Part shown: positions 8,954-17,061 of the stretch, piece after piece
Position numbering within the stretch: the first letter of the stretch is position 1
Layout of the letters: the number at the start of each line of letters is the position of its first letter
Source: Dokdonia pacifica
GTDB lineage: Bacteria; Bacteroidota; Bacteroidia; Flavobacteriales; Flavobacteriaceae
Assembly: GCF_900188275.1 (NCBI RefSeq)
Contig: NZ_FZNY01000005.1
Location: 372,001 to 436,000, forward strand
DNA: 64,000 bases
Direction of reading: 5' to 3'
Made by a program: the position numbers and the translations under genes
The notes under the pieces: generated by a model
Told to the model about the DNA's origin: nothing
The model's input: only the letters and a program-made list of their open reading frames with translations
Databases searched by the model: none

Positions 8954-9645
8954 TTTACAATACCAAAGATAATAATTCCATACAGGAAGTAGTTCGCATA
9001 ACTTAAAATCAATCGATAATATTTAGTAAATACGATTTCTTCCGACTTTATATATTGACTACTCAAAAATAGTGGTGTGACCGAAATAAAATATAATAAA
9101 ACACCTACAGAAATATAAAAAGGTAATTTATGAGTTATCTCTAGAATTCTATCAGATGTCAAAATCTCATAATAGTACATACATAGAACCATCACAATAA
9201 GAATCAATCCAAATAAATTCATGAGTTGAGAGTACCCAATAAAAAATATCTCTCCAAATATAAAATCAAAGATGGTTATTATATTGAAAGTAATCATCGA
9301 ATAAATAACTATAGATTTTTTCTTACTAGATATCAGTTGCTTAAAGAAGTACCAAGTATAAAACATATAGGCAATTGCCGTATATATATTGAAAAGCCAA
9401 TAATTTTTAGACCATTCTGGATTATTAATAAAAAATGGTAGCTCATCAAATTTATATGGACAAATTAAAAATGTGTATGAACCTAAAACTTCTACAGATA
9501 TAACTATCCATAGATATATACTCAAGAATTTAAAAGTCTGTGTTTTTAGTTTTTTGATTTTTATATAAGAAAATGTGGCTACTACTGCAGCCACAAATTC
9601 TAATATCAATGAAAAATTAATAATATCAAGTAAAGTTTTTATCAT
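8893..9645 (-). CDS. Seven-transmembrane protein of unknown function, two-component operon
   Basis: A 250-aa integral membrane protein with about seven hydrophobic segments (near 8-28, 40-62, 84-104, 113-133, 137-158, 173-193 and 212-236). I recognise no catalytic motif. It directly abuts the small acidic gene upstream (stop and start adjacent) and overlaps the kinase gene downstream by 61 bases, so translation is probably coupled. The tight arrangement suggests it is the sensing or ligand-binding partner of the kinase, but that is inference. Confidence 0.75.
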   Translation of the reverse strand: MIKTLLDIINFSLILEFVAAVVATFSYIKIKKLKTQTFKFLSIYLWIVISVEVLGSYTFLICPYKFDELPFFINNPEWSKNYWLFNIYTAIAYMFYTWYFFKQLISSKKKSIVIYSMITFNIITIFDFIFGEIFFIGYSQLMNLFGLILIVMVLCMYYYEILTSDRILEITHKLPFYISVGVLLYFISVTPLFLSSQYIKSEEIVFTKYYRLILSYANYFLYGIIIFGIVKCYWFNKSQSTKFSSSPTLS

Positions 9646-10032
9646 TTACGGATTGTATTGTGTTGGAGGCCATCCTCCTTGAGTATTATTGAATGGATCA
9701 ATATCGTAATTATTTTCATCATCATCATCTCCCCCTCTACTTGTACTTGCTGTTTTTCCTTTAGTAGGGGCTAAGAAAAAAGTTGTTTTGTCAGATTTTG
9801 ATGCATCGTATGCTCCAAAATATAAACGTACGCCTGGGTTTGATACTCCTTGTTTTTTAGATTCATCTTCCACATAATCTAAATACTCTCGAAGTTCAGA
9901 AATACTAAGTGAAAATTCACAGGTATCATGTTCTCCTAAGCTTTCTCTAAGAGTTTCTCCCCTTGTCTTACTCCAGTGAGAAAACAACTTTTCAGCATCC
10001 TGAGGTGAGATGCATTTTTCTGGTTTTGCCAT
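9646..10032 (-). CDS. Small acidic protein, first gene of the two-component operon
   Basis: A 128-aa protein with no signal peptide or TM segment. It has a folded-looking N-terminal 90 residues (SPQDAEKLFSHWSKTRGE, then SISELREYLDYVEDESKKQG) and a low-complexity tail rich in Asp and Asn ending WPPTQYNP. I do not recognise the family. It ends exactly where the 7-TM gene begins, so it belongs to the four-gene operon. A soluble regulator or ligand-binding accessory would fit, without direct evidence. Confidence 0.7.
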   Translation of the reverse strand: MAKPEKCISPQDAEKLFSHWSKTRGETLRESLGEHDTCEFSLSISELREYLDYVEDESKKQGVSNPGVRLYFGAYDASKSDKTTFFLAPTKGKTASTSRGGDDDDENNYDIDPFNNTQGGWPPTQYNP

Positions 10033-10106
10033 AATGTAAATAGTTAAAGTTAAGTTATGAAAGTAGCAAAATATAACTCGTTCTCCAAGAAGATTTATAT
10101 AAAAAC

Positions 10107-10120
10107 AGGTAAAAATACCT
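10107..10120. promoter_or_regulatory. Inverted repeat AGGTA-N4-TACCT upstream of the two-component operon
   Basis: A perfect five-base inverted repeat with four A between the arms, about 75 bases upstream of the first gene of the kinase/regulator operon and on the way to the divergent gene at 10227. Symmetric half-sites of this size suit a LuxR/NarL-type dimer. Confidence 0.4.
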
Positions 10121-10154
10121 ATTTATGTTACGGTCTTCCTGTATAAATTAGCGG

Positions 10155-10190
10155 TAAAATTCTTACGAACCTATATTAAAATTCTTACGA
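10155..10190. promoter_or_regulatory. Two 14-bp direct repeats TAAAATTCTTACGA, 22-bp period
   Basis: Identical 14-mers at 10155-10168 and 10177-10190, centred two helical turns apart, in the intergenic space between divergent genes starting at 10032 and 10227. The phasing is typical of a protein binding two sites on one DNA face. Confidence 0.55.
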
Positions 10191-10226
10191 GGATAAACAA
10201 ATATATAGTATTAAAAGATTCTAATT

Positions 10227-10532
10227 ATGAAAAGAGCCTCAAACTCAGAAAGATTACTCGCACCAAGACCTATTGTTATGCCATCTACTATCACATTTTG
10301 TAAACTTACTATTAGAAAATTATACGCCAGAGGAAAGCGTTTGGGAATTGCTGGTTGGAATAATGAAGCAGATTATGCAGATTACATCCACAACCTATGG
10401 GAAGCTATTTCTTCACATCGCGAACTCAAATCAGAAGCAAAACGCACTGAAGATCTTTTAGGAAAAGGAGATGTTATTCAATTGCTTAGTGATACGGTTA
10501 TGGAACAGCAAAATGTTCTAGCTAGTAAGTAA
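10227..10532 (+). CDS. Hypothetical protein, 101 aa
   Basis: A small basic protein with no signal peptide or TM helix. The N-terminal half is rich in Arg and Lys (TIRKLYARGKRLGIAGW) and the C-terminal half is a predicted helix ending TVMEQQNVLASK. I do not recognise it. It is transcribed divergently from the two-component operon across the repeat operators and ends tail-to-tail with pxpC, overlapping by about 15 bases. It could be controlled by the same regulator, but its role is unknown. Confidence 0.6.
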   Translation: MKRASNSERLLAPRPIVMPSTITFCKLTIRKLYARGKRLGIAGWNNEADYADYIHNLWEAISSHRELKSEAKRTEDLLGKGDVIQLLSDTVMEQQNVLASK

Positions 10533-11387
10533 AAATGATACGGTATCATCTTGTTTTTTCTGAGCTAATACATTCATAGCACTTTCAGAAAGTTGTAATA
10601 TGCGTGGGTATCCGCCTGTAGTTTGACAATCTTGCATTAAAATCATCATTCGTCCAGAGGGTGTTAACTGTACTGTACCGGGAATCACTGGCCCTGTTGT
10701 TATAGAAGGTATTTTATGAGCTATTGTATCCTCTAATTGTATTGCCATTCGATTCCAAAGTTTGGAAATAGTAAATGTTTTTTTTGATATATCAGCACGT
10801 AACTTCTCATCCAAAAGATCGTATTCAGGTCCTTTATATGTAATGAGATCTTCTTCTTTCAGGTAAGAAACAATAGCAGTTTCCTTTTCAATTTTAAGTC
10901 GGGCGCCTTTTATTGCACCATATAGAGATATACCTACAGGAATACTTGCTCCCTTTTGTATTGTTTTGGATTTTGTAATAGGCACATACATACTTTTACT
11001 TTCTAATACTGATGGTGATTGCATTCCTCCAGCAATTGCAAAATAGCCTCGACAGCCTTCTGTAATTTTAGTGAGCTCTAGAATTTGTCCTTTACGTCCT
11101 TTATAAACTGTATTATTTTTGATGGTTTTAGCATCTAGGGTTGCAATGGTATTTCCGCCAGTAATCACAAAGTGTCTATCACAAAGAAATTGAATAGAAG
11201 GGCCTACCAAAGTATATTCAAGCACTGCTTCATTTAGGGAATTATTGACAAGTGTATTTGCAAGTTGCATCGCTTTTTTATCCATGACTCCACTTTCTGG
11301 AATTCCTAAATGAGCATATCCAAAGCGACCTTGATCTTGAATAGTTGTATAAAAACCTGTACGTTCTATTTGAATACTATCTTTCAT
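10518..11387 (-). CDS. pxpC: 5-oxoprolinase subunit C (biotin-dependent carboxyltransferase family, KipA-like)
   Basis: With PxpA and PxpB it forms the ATP-dependent prokaryotic 5-oxoprolinase that opens pyroglutamate to glutamate. The 289-aa protein shows the AHS2/KipA signature: GFYTTIQDQGRFGYAHLGIPESGVMD at the N-terminus, a GGNT motif and a C-terminal LMQDCQTTGGYPRI. It overlaps pxpB by 11 bases in the order transporter-pxpA-pxpB-pxpC, supporting a stoichiometric operon. The older KipA name reflects sporulation-kinase effects in Bacillus, which do not apply in this phylum. Confidence 0.92.
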   Translation of the reverse strand: MKDSIQIERTGFYTTIQDQGRFGYAHLGIPESGVMDKKAMQLANTLVNNSLNEAVLEYTLVGPSIQFLCDRHFVITGGNTIATLDAKTIKNNTVYKGRKGQILELTKITEGCRGYFAIAGGMQSPSVLESKSMYVPITKSKTIQKGASIPVGISLYGAIKGARLKIEKETAIVSYLKEEDLITYKGPEYDLLDEKLRADISKKTFTISKLWNRMAIQLEDTIAHKIPSITTGPVIPGTVQLTPSGRMMILMQDCQTTGGYPRILQLSESAMNVLAQKKQDDTVSFLLTS

Positions 11388-12108
11388 CTTCTTCTTCTAG
11401 TATTGGAAATACGGTTTCTGTAAGTGCCTGATTTTTTATACGTTGATACTCTTTTGCGTCTATTGCATAAAATTGAATAGCATCTCCTGCTTTAAATGGA
11501 GAAGGTTGCTTTTTTGAAACATCAAATAGTATACTAGGACTATGTCCAATGGTGTACCACCCGCCAGGGCTATCTTGAGGATATATTCCTGTTTGTTTTC
11601 CTCCTATAGCCACACTTCCCTTTTTGACATTTTGAGATGGGATTGATTTACGTTCTATATGTAATCGTTTATCAAGGCCTTCTAAATAAGGAAATCCTGG
11701 TAAAAATCCCATAAAATAAACAGTATACAATGGTTTTGTGTGTAGTTCTATTAATTGATTTAATGTGAGCGAAGTCTTCTCTAAATAGGCATCTAAATCA
11801 TCTCCAAATAAGGATTCATAGCATACCGGGATGCGATGAACTCTTGTTTTCTGGTCTTCCTGAGGGATTGTTGCTTTAATAATTTCGCGAAAGCGGTCTT
11901 CAATTGTATTTCCAGAAAGAGAATCTATGGTAACATATTTAAGTAAAATCTCTGTGTAGGTATGAATAATCTCGGCATCAAATTCTTTTGCAAGGTTTTT
12001 TTTAACAGCAAGAAGAAACAGCAATAATGATCTTGAAGGAACAGATTTCCATTGAATACTCCAAGAGTTCTCTCCTAATTTAAAAATATGGACATTGTGA
12101 TAGTACAT
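11377..12108 (-). CDS. pxpB: 5-oxoprolinase subunit B (KipI-like)
   Basis: A 243-aa AHS1/KipI family subunit that works with PxpC in 5-oxoproline hydrolysis. Family motifs visible are YFMGFLPGFPYLEGLD, SVAIGGKQTGIYPQDSPGGWYTIG and a conserved C-terminal PFKAGDAIQF. It overlaps pxpA by one base at 12108 and pxpC by 11 bases, indicating translational coupling. The palindrome at 11883-11892 is read as DRFREI. Confidence 0.92.
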   Translation of the reverse strand: MYYHNVHIFKLGENSWSIQWKSVPSRSLLLFLLAVKKNLAKEFDAEIIHTYTEILLKYVTIDSLSGNTIEDRFREIIKATIPQEDQKTRVHRIPVCYESLFGDDLDAYLEKTSLTLNQLIELHTKPLYTVYFMGFLPGFPYLEGLDKRLHIERKSIPSQNVKKGSVAIGGKQTGIYPQDSPGGWYTIGHSPSILFDVSKKQPSPFKAGDAIQFYAIDAKEYQRIKNQALTETVFPILEEEDER

Positions 12109-12839
12109 CAGTATATCTGTATTTGATGACTTTTAAGACCCTGATGTATTTCGGTTAAAATTTGAAATGCAGAGGGTGTATCACCATGAACACATAAAGT
12201 GTCTATTTGAAATGGTAATTTTTCATTCGTACTAGTGATGAGTTGTTGGTCTTTAATCATCGGAATAATATGCGCAAGAACTTCTTTTGCATTATGAATT
12301 ACAGCATCAGGTTTTGATCTACTCACCAATGTATAATCATTATGATACCTACGGTCTGCAAACCCTTCTACTTTTGTTTGTAATGCTCCTTCTGCCGCTC
12401 TTTGAATGACAGATTGATAAGGTACATATAGTACTAATTGATCATCAATTTCCTGAACTACATCGATTACTAGCTTTGCTATAGTGATATCTACGGCAGC
12501 TAAATTATATAGTGCTCCATGTACTTTTACGTGATGCAATTTTTGATGTTGCCTTTCGGCGAAATTTTTTACCGTTTGTATTTGCTCCTTAAGACTATTC
12601 CGGAGATCTGTTGTTGTCATATCGAGTACCAATCTTCCAAAATTTTCTTTATCTGGATAGCCTGGATGTGCTCCGATCTTTACATTATTTTTGATGGCTA
12701 GTTGAATGGTATGCTGTATTGTATTTGCATCGCCTGCATGTGCTCCACACGCAATATTACACGAACTCAACAGTGGAAGTAATTGCGCTTCATTACCTAC
12801 ACCTTCACCTACATCACTATTTATATCAATATGATACAT
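12108..12839 (-). CDS. pxpA: 5-oxoprolinase subunit A (LamB/YcsF family)
   Basis: A 243-aa LamB/YcsF fold protein, the subunit that acts with PxpBC on 5-oxoproline. The family opening DINSDVGEG, the SCNIACGAHAGDANT segment, GAHPGYPD and VKVHGALYN are intact, as is the C-terminal LCVHGDTPSA. It shares one base with both neighbours. A degenerate palindrome, GCCTTTCGGCGAAA (12551-12564), is read as FAER; the same 14-mer occurs in the cysteine desulfurase gene. Confidence 0.94.
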   Translation of the reverse strand: MYHIDINSDVGEGVGNEAQLLPLLSSCNIACGAHAGDANTIQHTIQLAIKNNVKIGAHPGYPDKENFGRLVLDMTTTDLRNSLKEQIQTVKNFAERQHQKLHHVKVHGALYNLAAVDITIAKLVIDVVQEIDDQLVLYVPYQSVIQRAAEGALQTKVEGFADRRYHNDYTLVSRSKPDAVIHNAKEVLAHIIPMIKDQQLITSTNEKLPFQIDTLCVHGDTPSAFQILTEIHQGLKSHQIQIY

Positions 12840-14062
12840 TACACAACGTTAAATGCTTTAAGAATAAGACGAAGCCCTACTCCAAAAACGATTAACCAAA
12901 TAGCTACACTTAGTATATTTTGCCACGTCTTGTTTGTATAAGCTCCTAATAGTTGTTTTTTATTTGCTATCCAGATTAAATATCCTGCAATGATAGGTAA
13001 TAAAACTCCATTAGCAACTTGTGCAAATAGAATAACATCCCCTGGTCTATAGCCAAGTGAAGAAAATATAATTCCTAAGAGTAGGATTATCACCCAAACC
13101 CATCGAAATCTCATAGATTTAATATTCTTCTCCCATCCTAAACACCCCTGTACTACATACGCTGCAGCCAATGGAGCTGTAATTGCAGAAGTTAATCCAG
13201 CTGCAACTAACCCTACTCCTATAAAATAACGTGCATATTCTCCAAATAATGGTTCTAAACTTTTAGCTAAATCGGCGGCATTAGAGATCTCTTGTCCTTG
13301 AATTGCTGCTGCACAAATAATAATGGACATAGAAACCAATCCACCCAAAATAACAGCTACAATTGTATCTTTTCTTGCAATAGAAAGATCTTCTGGTCCT
13401 CCCCATTTTTCAGTTACTAAAGATGCATGAAGAAATAAATTATAAGGCACTACAGTAGTTCCTATCAAAGCAACAATAGTAAGTATACTTTCATCTGGAA
13501 ATGAAGGGGTGAAACTATTTTTTAAAATAGCTACAATATCTGGTTTTGTAACAATAGCTGTGATCAAGAATGCGACACTCATAAATAGTACTAGCCCCAC
13601 TAAAATACGTTCTAGCATCTTATAGTTTCCTATATATAGAATTATAGCTGCCAGAATACCTATTCCGATACTCCAAATATTAAGTGATAATCCTCCAACG
13701 TCAATTGTGCTTATTATTCCAATCGCTTCCACACCTAGTACACTACCACTTATATTACCCGCTTCATACGCGGCATTTCCAATCACAATAGCACTTAGAA
13801 TTAATAAAATAGATAACAATCGTACTAATGGATTTGTAATTTGAGATCGTATTACTTTAGCAAGACCATTATTGGTTACAAGTCCTATCCGAGCAGCCAT
13901 TTCTTGTAATACAATGGTGGCAATAATAGAAAGTACCATGGCCCATAATAAGGTAAATCCAAATGATGCACCAGCATCGATACAGGTGGCTACAGTGCCA
14001 GGTCCAATAAATGCCGCTGCAATGAGAACACCTGGGCCTGAAATTTTATACTTGCTTTTCAC
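12839..14062 (-). CDS. NRAMP-family transporter of the oxoprolinase operon, metal ligands absent
   Basis: A 407-aa, about 11-TM NRAMP-fold transporter. True NRAMPs carry DPGN in TM1 and MPH in TM6 for Mn2+/Fe2+. Here TM1 reads GPGT (residues 20-23) and TM6 reads VVPYNLFLHAS, so the Asp, Asn and Met ligands are all replaced. It starts the pxpABC operon and overlaps pxpA by one base, as the NRAMP-like ycsG gene accompanies ycsF/kipIA in Bacillus. I infer it moves 5-oxoproline or a related organic solute rather than a divalent metal. Confidence 0.88.
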   Translation of the reverse strand: MKSKYKISGPGVLIAAAFIGPGTVATCIDAGASFGFTLLWAMVLSIIATIVLQEMAARIGLVTNNGLAKVIRSQITNPLVRLLSILLILSAIVIGNAAYEAGNISGSVLGVEAIGIISTIDVGGLSLNIWSIGIGILAAIILYIGNYKMLERILVGLVLFMSVAFLITAIVTKPDIVAILKNSFTPSFPDESILTIVALIGTTVVPYNLFLHASLVTEKWGGPEDLSIARKDTIVAVILGGLVSMSIIICAAAIQGQEISNAADLAKSLEPLFGEYARYFIGVGLVAAGLTSAITAPLAAAYVVQGCLGWEKNIKSMRFRWVWVIILLLGIIFSSLGYRPGDVILFAQVANGVLLPIIAGYLIWIANKKQLLGAYTNKTWQNILSVAIWLIVFGVGLRLILKAFNVV

Positions 14063-14097
14063 TAGATGTAGAATATTTTAAAATGTGTCATATAAAA

Positions 14098-14781
14098 TTA
14101 TTTTTTATTTTTCAATTCTCGTTTTAATATCCTTAATTCTATTTTATTTTTTTTATCAATTATTTTTTGAATTCTATTTTTCCATAGTCTAAAACCAAAA
14201 AATGATAACATAGAACCAATAAGAAAAAACAAGCTTCCAAATAAGTATATAAATTTTAACTTATTTTTTTCATATTTAATACCTCTTTTTATTGACTCTA
14301 GTTCAACCTTTTTCAATTCTAAGCCCTTTGAAGCTATTTCCATTTCTTTTAAAATTTTGTCTATTTCTTTCAATTCAGATTGCCCTGGAATTATTTGATC
14401 TTCATACTTGAAAATAAATGCTAAATATTCTCGCCATTTTGGATCAGCTTGAATGTTAGCTAAATTCTGTTGATATTCTTTTCGAGAATTCTCTGTATAG
14501 TCCTTTTCAGGAAAAGATCTCAATACATTATTAATTGTTTTATACTTACTTTCAAGTTCCAATCTATAACCTTTAAAATAAATACTATCGACTTTAAGTT
14601 TTTGCTCAGTTAGCTCCATATTTCGGATTTCACGTTCTAATTCAAAACTCGTTAAAAGAATTATACTCATCGAAAATATTGCTATAAAGATTCCTGATAA
14701 CGCATAAAATTTATACAAGTTATCAGTTGGTAAATTAGGTACTGAGAAAGGAGTCATTTTTCTTTCATTATGAATGGACAA
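14098..14781 (-). CDS. Hypothetical protein with two TM helices flanking a coiled coil
   Basis: A 227-aa protein with TM segments near 25-45 and 178-198. The 130-residue stretch between them is charged and helical (ELEREIRNMELTEQKLKVD and EIDKILKEMEIASKGLELKK), and the C-terminus is very basic. No domain is recognised. It lies 17 bases downstream of the patatin-like gene and is probably cotranscribed with it. Met9 is an alternative start. Topology suggests a membrane scaffold with a periplasmic coiled coil, which is inference. Confidence 0.65.
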   Translation of the reverse strand: MSIHNERKMTPFSVPNLPTDNLYKFYALSGIFIAIFSMSIILLTSFELEREIRNMELTEQKLKVDSIYFKGYRLELESKYKTINNVLRSFPEKDYTENSRKEYQQNLANIQADPKWREYLAFIFKYEDQIIPGQSELKEIDKILKEMEIASKGLELKKVELESIKRGIKYEKNKLKFIYLFGSLFFLIGSMLSFFGFRLWKNRIQKIIDKKNKIELRILKRELKNKK

Positions 14782-14798
14782 CTAATGTATAAAAAATA

Positions 14799-16580
14799 CT
14801 ACCCATTCATCATTTTTCTTTTTGTAAAATCATTTTTCATGACTGTAATTACTTTTTTAGTAAGTACTCTTGCTAGATATCCTTTTACAAGTTTAATAGC
14901 ATTTCTAAGTAGCCATTTCTTTTTAAAACGCGTCTTTATTTCATAATCTAAAATGACTTTTATTCTATTTTTCAGAGAAGACTCTATACTTTCAAAATAT
15001 CCATTTCTAATTTCGGGGAAGTCAGGAACTGTATAAAAATATGGATTTGTCTTTCCTTCTTTTTTAGCTTGGATAAATAAAATATCAGGAATAATTGGAA
15101 AATAAGCTTTCTCTACTCCTTGATCATCTGTATCTTCCTTAAGGAAAACATCTTTTGCTTCGGCAGTGAGGTCTTTGAATAAAGGATGCGGATTTGCTTC
15201 ATCATACTCTAAAGAAAAGAAAGCTCTTAGGAAATTTCTAGCATTATCTCTTCCTAAGAAAAAATCATGTTTTCTAAACTCAATATCTAAAAAACCTCCA
15301 AAACCTCCTAAGGCACTACAGGCTAGTGGTGGATGCTCTGCCAGTTTTCCGGGTCTTTCCCATTTTACAGGAAATATGAGTAACCTAAAGTAATCTTTAT
15401 AAAAAGCACCCGATCTTTTTACACGAACTTGTTGTTGGAATAATGAATATCCCTTTCCGAGTACTTGCCAAATATTTTTTTGAAAAAAAGAAGTTTCCCC
15501 TTCAATATCCTCAGCGAGATCTTGATTGTAAAAATTAGGGAATGGGTCTATCATAATCGTTCCAAACATTGGGGTTTCCTTATTATAATTGGGATGCATA
15601 CTTTCCAGCACATTGACCACTTCTGCATAAGGTTCATTGTTTATCGTTCCTCCATCTATATTTGTAAAGTCAAAATTTTCTGTTTCTAAGTATATTTTTA
15701 TTGCAGAGCGCTCCTGTACACCTAGGCTTCTTAAAATAGCATTTTCTATATATGCGGTTGTGAGTTTTCCATCAAATTGTCTCATTTCGAGTCCAATAGG
15801 GAAAGCTCCCGTTCCTTTTGTACACAGCTTCATTAGCTCTTTGGCTTCTGTATCATAAGGATCAAAATTTAAATAAATGTCGGTATCTGTTGCTGCGTCA
15901 AATTTTAGTTTAAAGTGCGCAATTATCATATGTTCATGCATACGATGGCCTGGTGAAAATGGAAAACTAGCCGACGTGAAATTTTGAAATTTAATCTCAA
16001 AAGGAATACCTCTTACACTACAAAGAGTTACTAGTACTCTTAGGTCTTCAGATATATACTTAGGGCGTTCTCTCTTTTGATTTTGAGGCGGTACTTGATT
16101 GAAAACTCGATCTGCAATATTATCTATTGGTTTAGAATTTAATAATGAAGGAACCCCATGCGTACTTTCATCTATATCGGTAACGGTAAGCATTTTTTGA
16201 AACGTAGCTACTTTATTTTTAACAGCGGGCGCTACATCATCATCTAATAACACCCAACTATCATACAAAATATTACCTGTTTTTTCATTAGAAGGTTTGC
16301 GTACAGGTTCCATTTTTGAGAATGTTGATAGTGCGGTAATCATACCTACCATCCCTCCTGCCGAAGCACCTCCAAAAGCATCTATACAAACATCATACAT
16401 AGGAATAGTGGGATCATATTCCGGACTCTCCTTTCCTACACTCCTATTCCTTTCTTTCTTTTCTTCCCACAATTCTAGAACTTCTATTAAATAATCCATA
16501 AATCCAGCTGTATATGCTCCTGCCGATACAGCACCTGCCATTGTAATTCCTATATGAAATGTTTCTGTTTGTGTCGCCAT
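14799..16580 (-). CDS. Patatin-like phospholipase
   Basis: A 593-aa serine acyl hydrolase. The patatin signatures are present: an oxyanion-type stretch AGAVSAGAYTAGF (15-27), the nucleophile Ser73 in GASAG, and the catalytic Asp309 in IDGG, with ATGAFPIGL-like TGAFPIG near 258. No signal peptide is visible, so it probably acts in the cytoplasm or at the inner membrane face. It is longer than classical patatins, with a roughly 280-residue extension after the catalytic Asp. The 2-TM gene follows after 17 bases and may be its membrane partner (inference). Substrate is unknown. Confidence 0.85.
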   Translation of the reverse strand: MATQTETFHIGITMAGAVSAGAYTAGFMDYLIEVLELWEEKKERNRSVGKESPEYDPTIPMYDVCIDAFGGASAGGMVGMITALSTFSKMEPVRKPSNEKTGNILYDSWVLLDDDVAPAVKNKVATFQKMLTVTDIDESTHGVPSLLNSKPIDNIADRVFNQVPPQNQKRERPKYISEDLRVLVTLCSVRGIPFEIKFQNFTSASFPFSPGHRMHEHMIIAHFKLKFDAATDTDIYLNFDPYDTEAKELMKLCTKGTGAFPIGLEMRQFDGKLTTAYIENAILRSLGVQERSAIKIYLETENFDFTNIDGGTINNEPYAEVVNVLESMHPNYNKETPMFGTIMIDPFPNFYNQDLAEDIEGETSFFQKNIWQVLGKGYSLFQQQVRVKRSGAFYKDYFRLLIFPVKWERPGKLAEHPPLACSALGGFGGFLDIEFRKHDFFLGRDNARNFLRAFFSLEYDEANPHPLFKDLTAEAKDVFLKEDTDDQGVEKAYFPIIPDILFIQAKKEGKTNPYFYTVPDFPEIRNGYFESIESSLKNRIKVILDYEIKTRFKKKWLLRNAIKLVKGYLARVLTKKVITVMKNDFTKRKMMNG

Positions 16581-16705
16581 GTCTTTTGTTTTCGTGTCAA
16601 TCAGTTAACGAATAGGAAAGTACATATTTTATCATAGATATGAATACCCTTTATGAGGTATTTTAATCTGCATTATGCAATAGTTTAGGACATTGGGTGT
16701 TTGAG

Positions 16706-16729
16706 TATACGCTTTCGCGAAAGCGTATA
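16706..16729. repeat. Perfect 24-bp palindrome, extended TTTCGCGAAA family
   Basis: Centred on TTTCGCGAAA and symmetric out to TATACGC on the left arm. The same 24-mer is repeated exactly at 55544-55567, 39 kb away. Confidence 0.9.
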
Positions 16730-16768
16730 ACAACATATAAATTGCAAAAAAATAGCCGTAGGAATAAT

Positions 16769-16798
16769 AAAGAGGGAGTGCACCACTACCCCCTCTTT
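16769..16798. terminator. Hairpin terminator candidate, AAAGAGGG/CCCTCTTT
   Basis: An 8-bp stem (16769-16776 with 16791-16798) around a 14-base loop, with A-rich and T-rich flanks so it could act on either strand. It most likely ends a minus-strand transcript or insulates the patatin promoter. The loop is long, so support is moderate. Confidence 0.5.
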
Positions 16799-17061
16799 AA
16801 ATACTTTATTTACATAAACATTTCTAATAAAATAACTACACTTTAATTGTTATTGAACTGTTTACGCTAATTTATCAATACAACTAACAAAAATAAATTA
16901 GGCTTGTAAATAACAAGGGAATCTAAACTACGCTATAGATTTATATAACACAATAGTCACTATAAAAGCGCTACTTGCCCTTTCATATTTGTAGTCATAA
17001 TATGTAAAAATGTATGTGTCCTGCAGTATATATTATGCAGGTATCAAGTTTACTAGTAGAG

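Larger units (their letters stand above)
16581..17061. other. Intergenic region between amidase and patatin-like genes
   Basis: About 480 bases without a credible gene. It holds the 24-bp palindrome at 16706-16729 and a bidirectional-looking hairpin at 16769-16798. The remaining AT-rich sequence (16800-17061) shows nothing I can name. Confidence 0.6.

Noticed and set aside
16769-16798. Possible phage attachment site near the amidase
   Set aside because: The inverted repeat fits a terminator; there is no tRNA, integrase or direct repeat pair around it.
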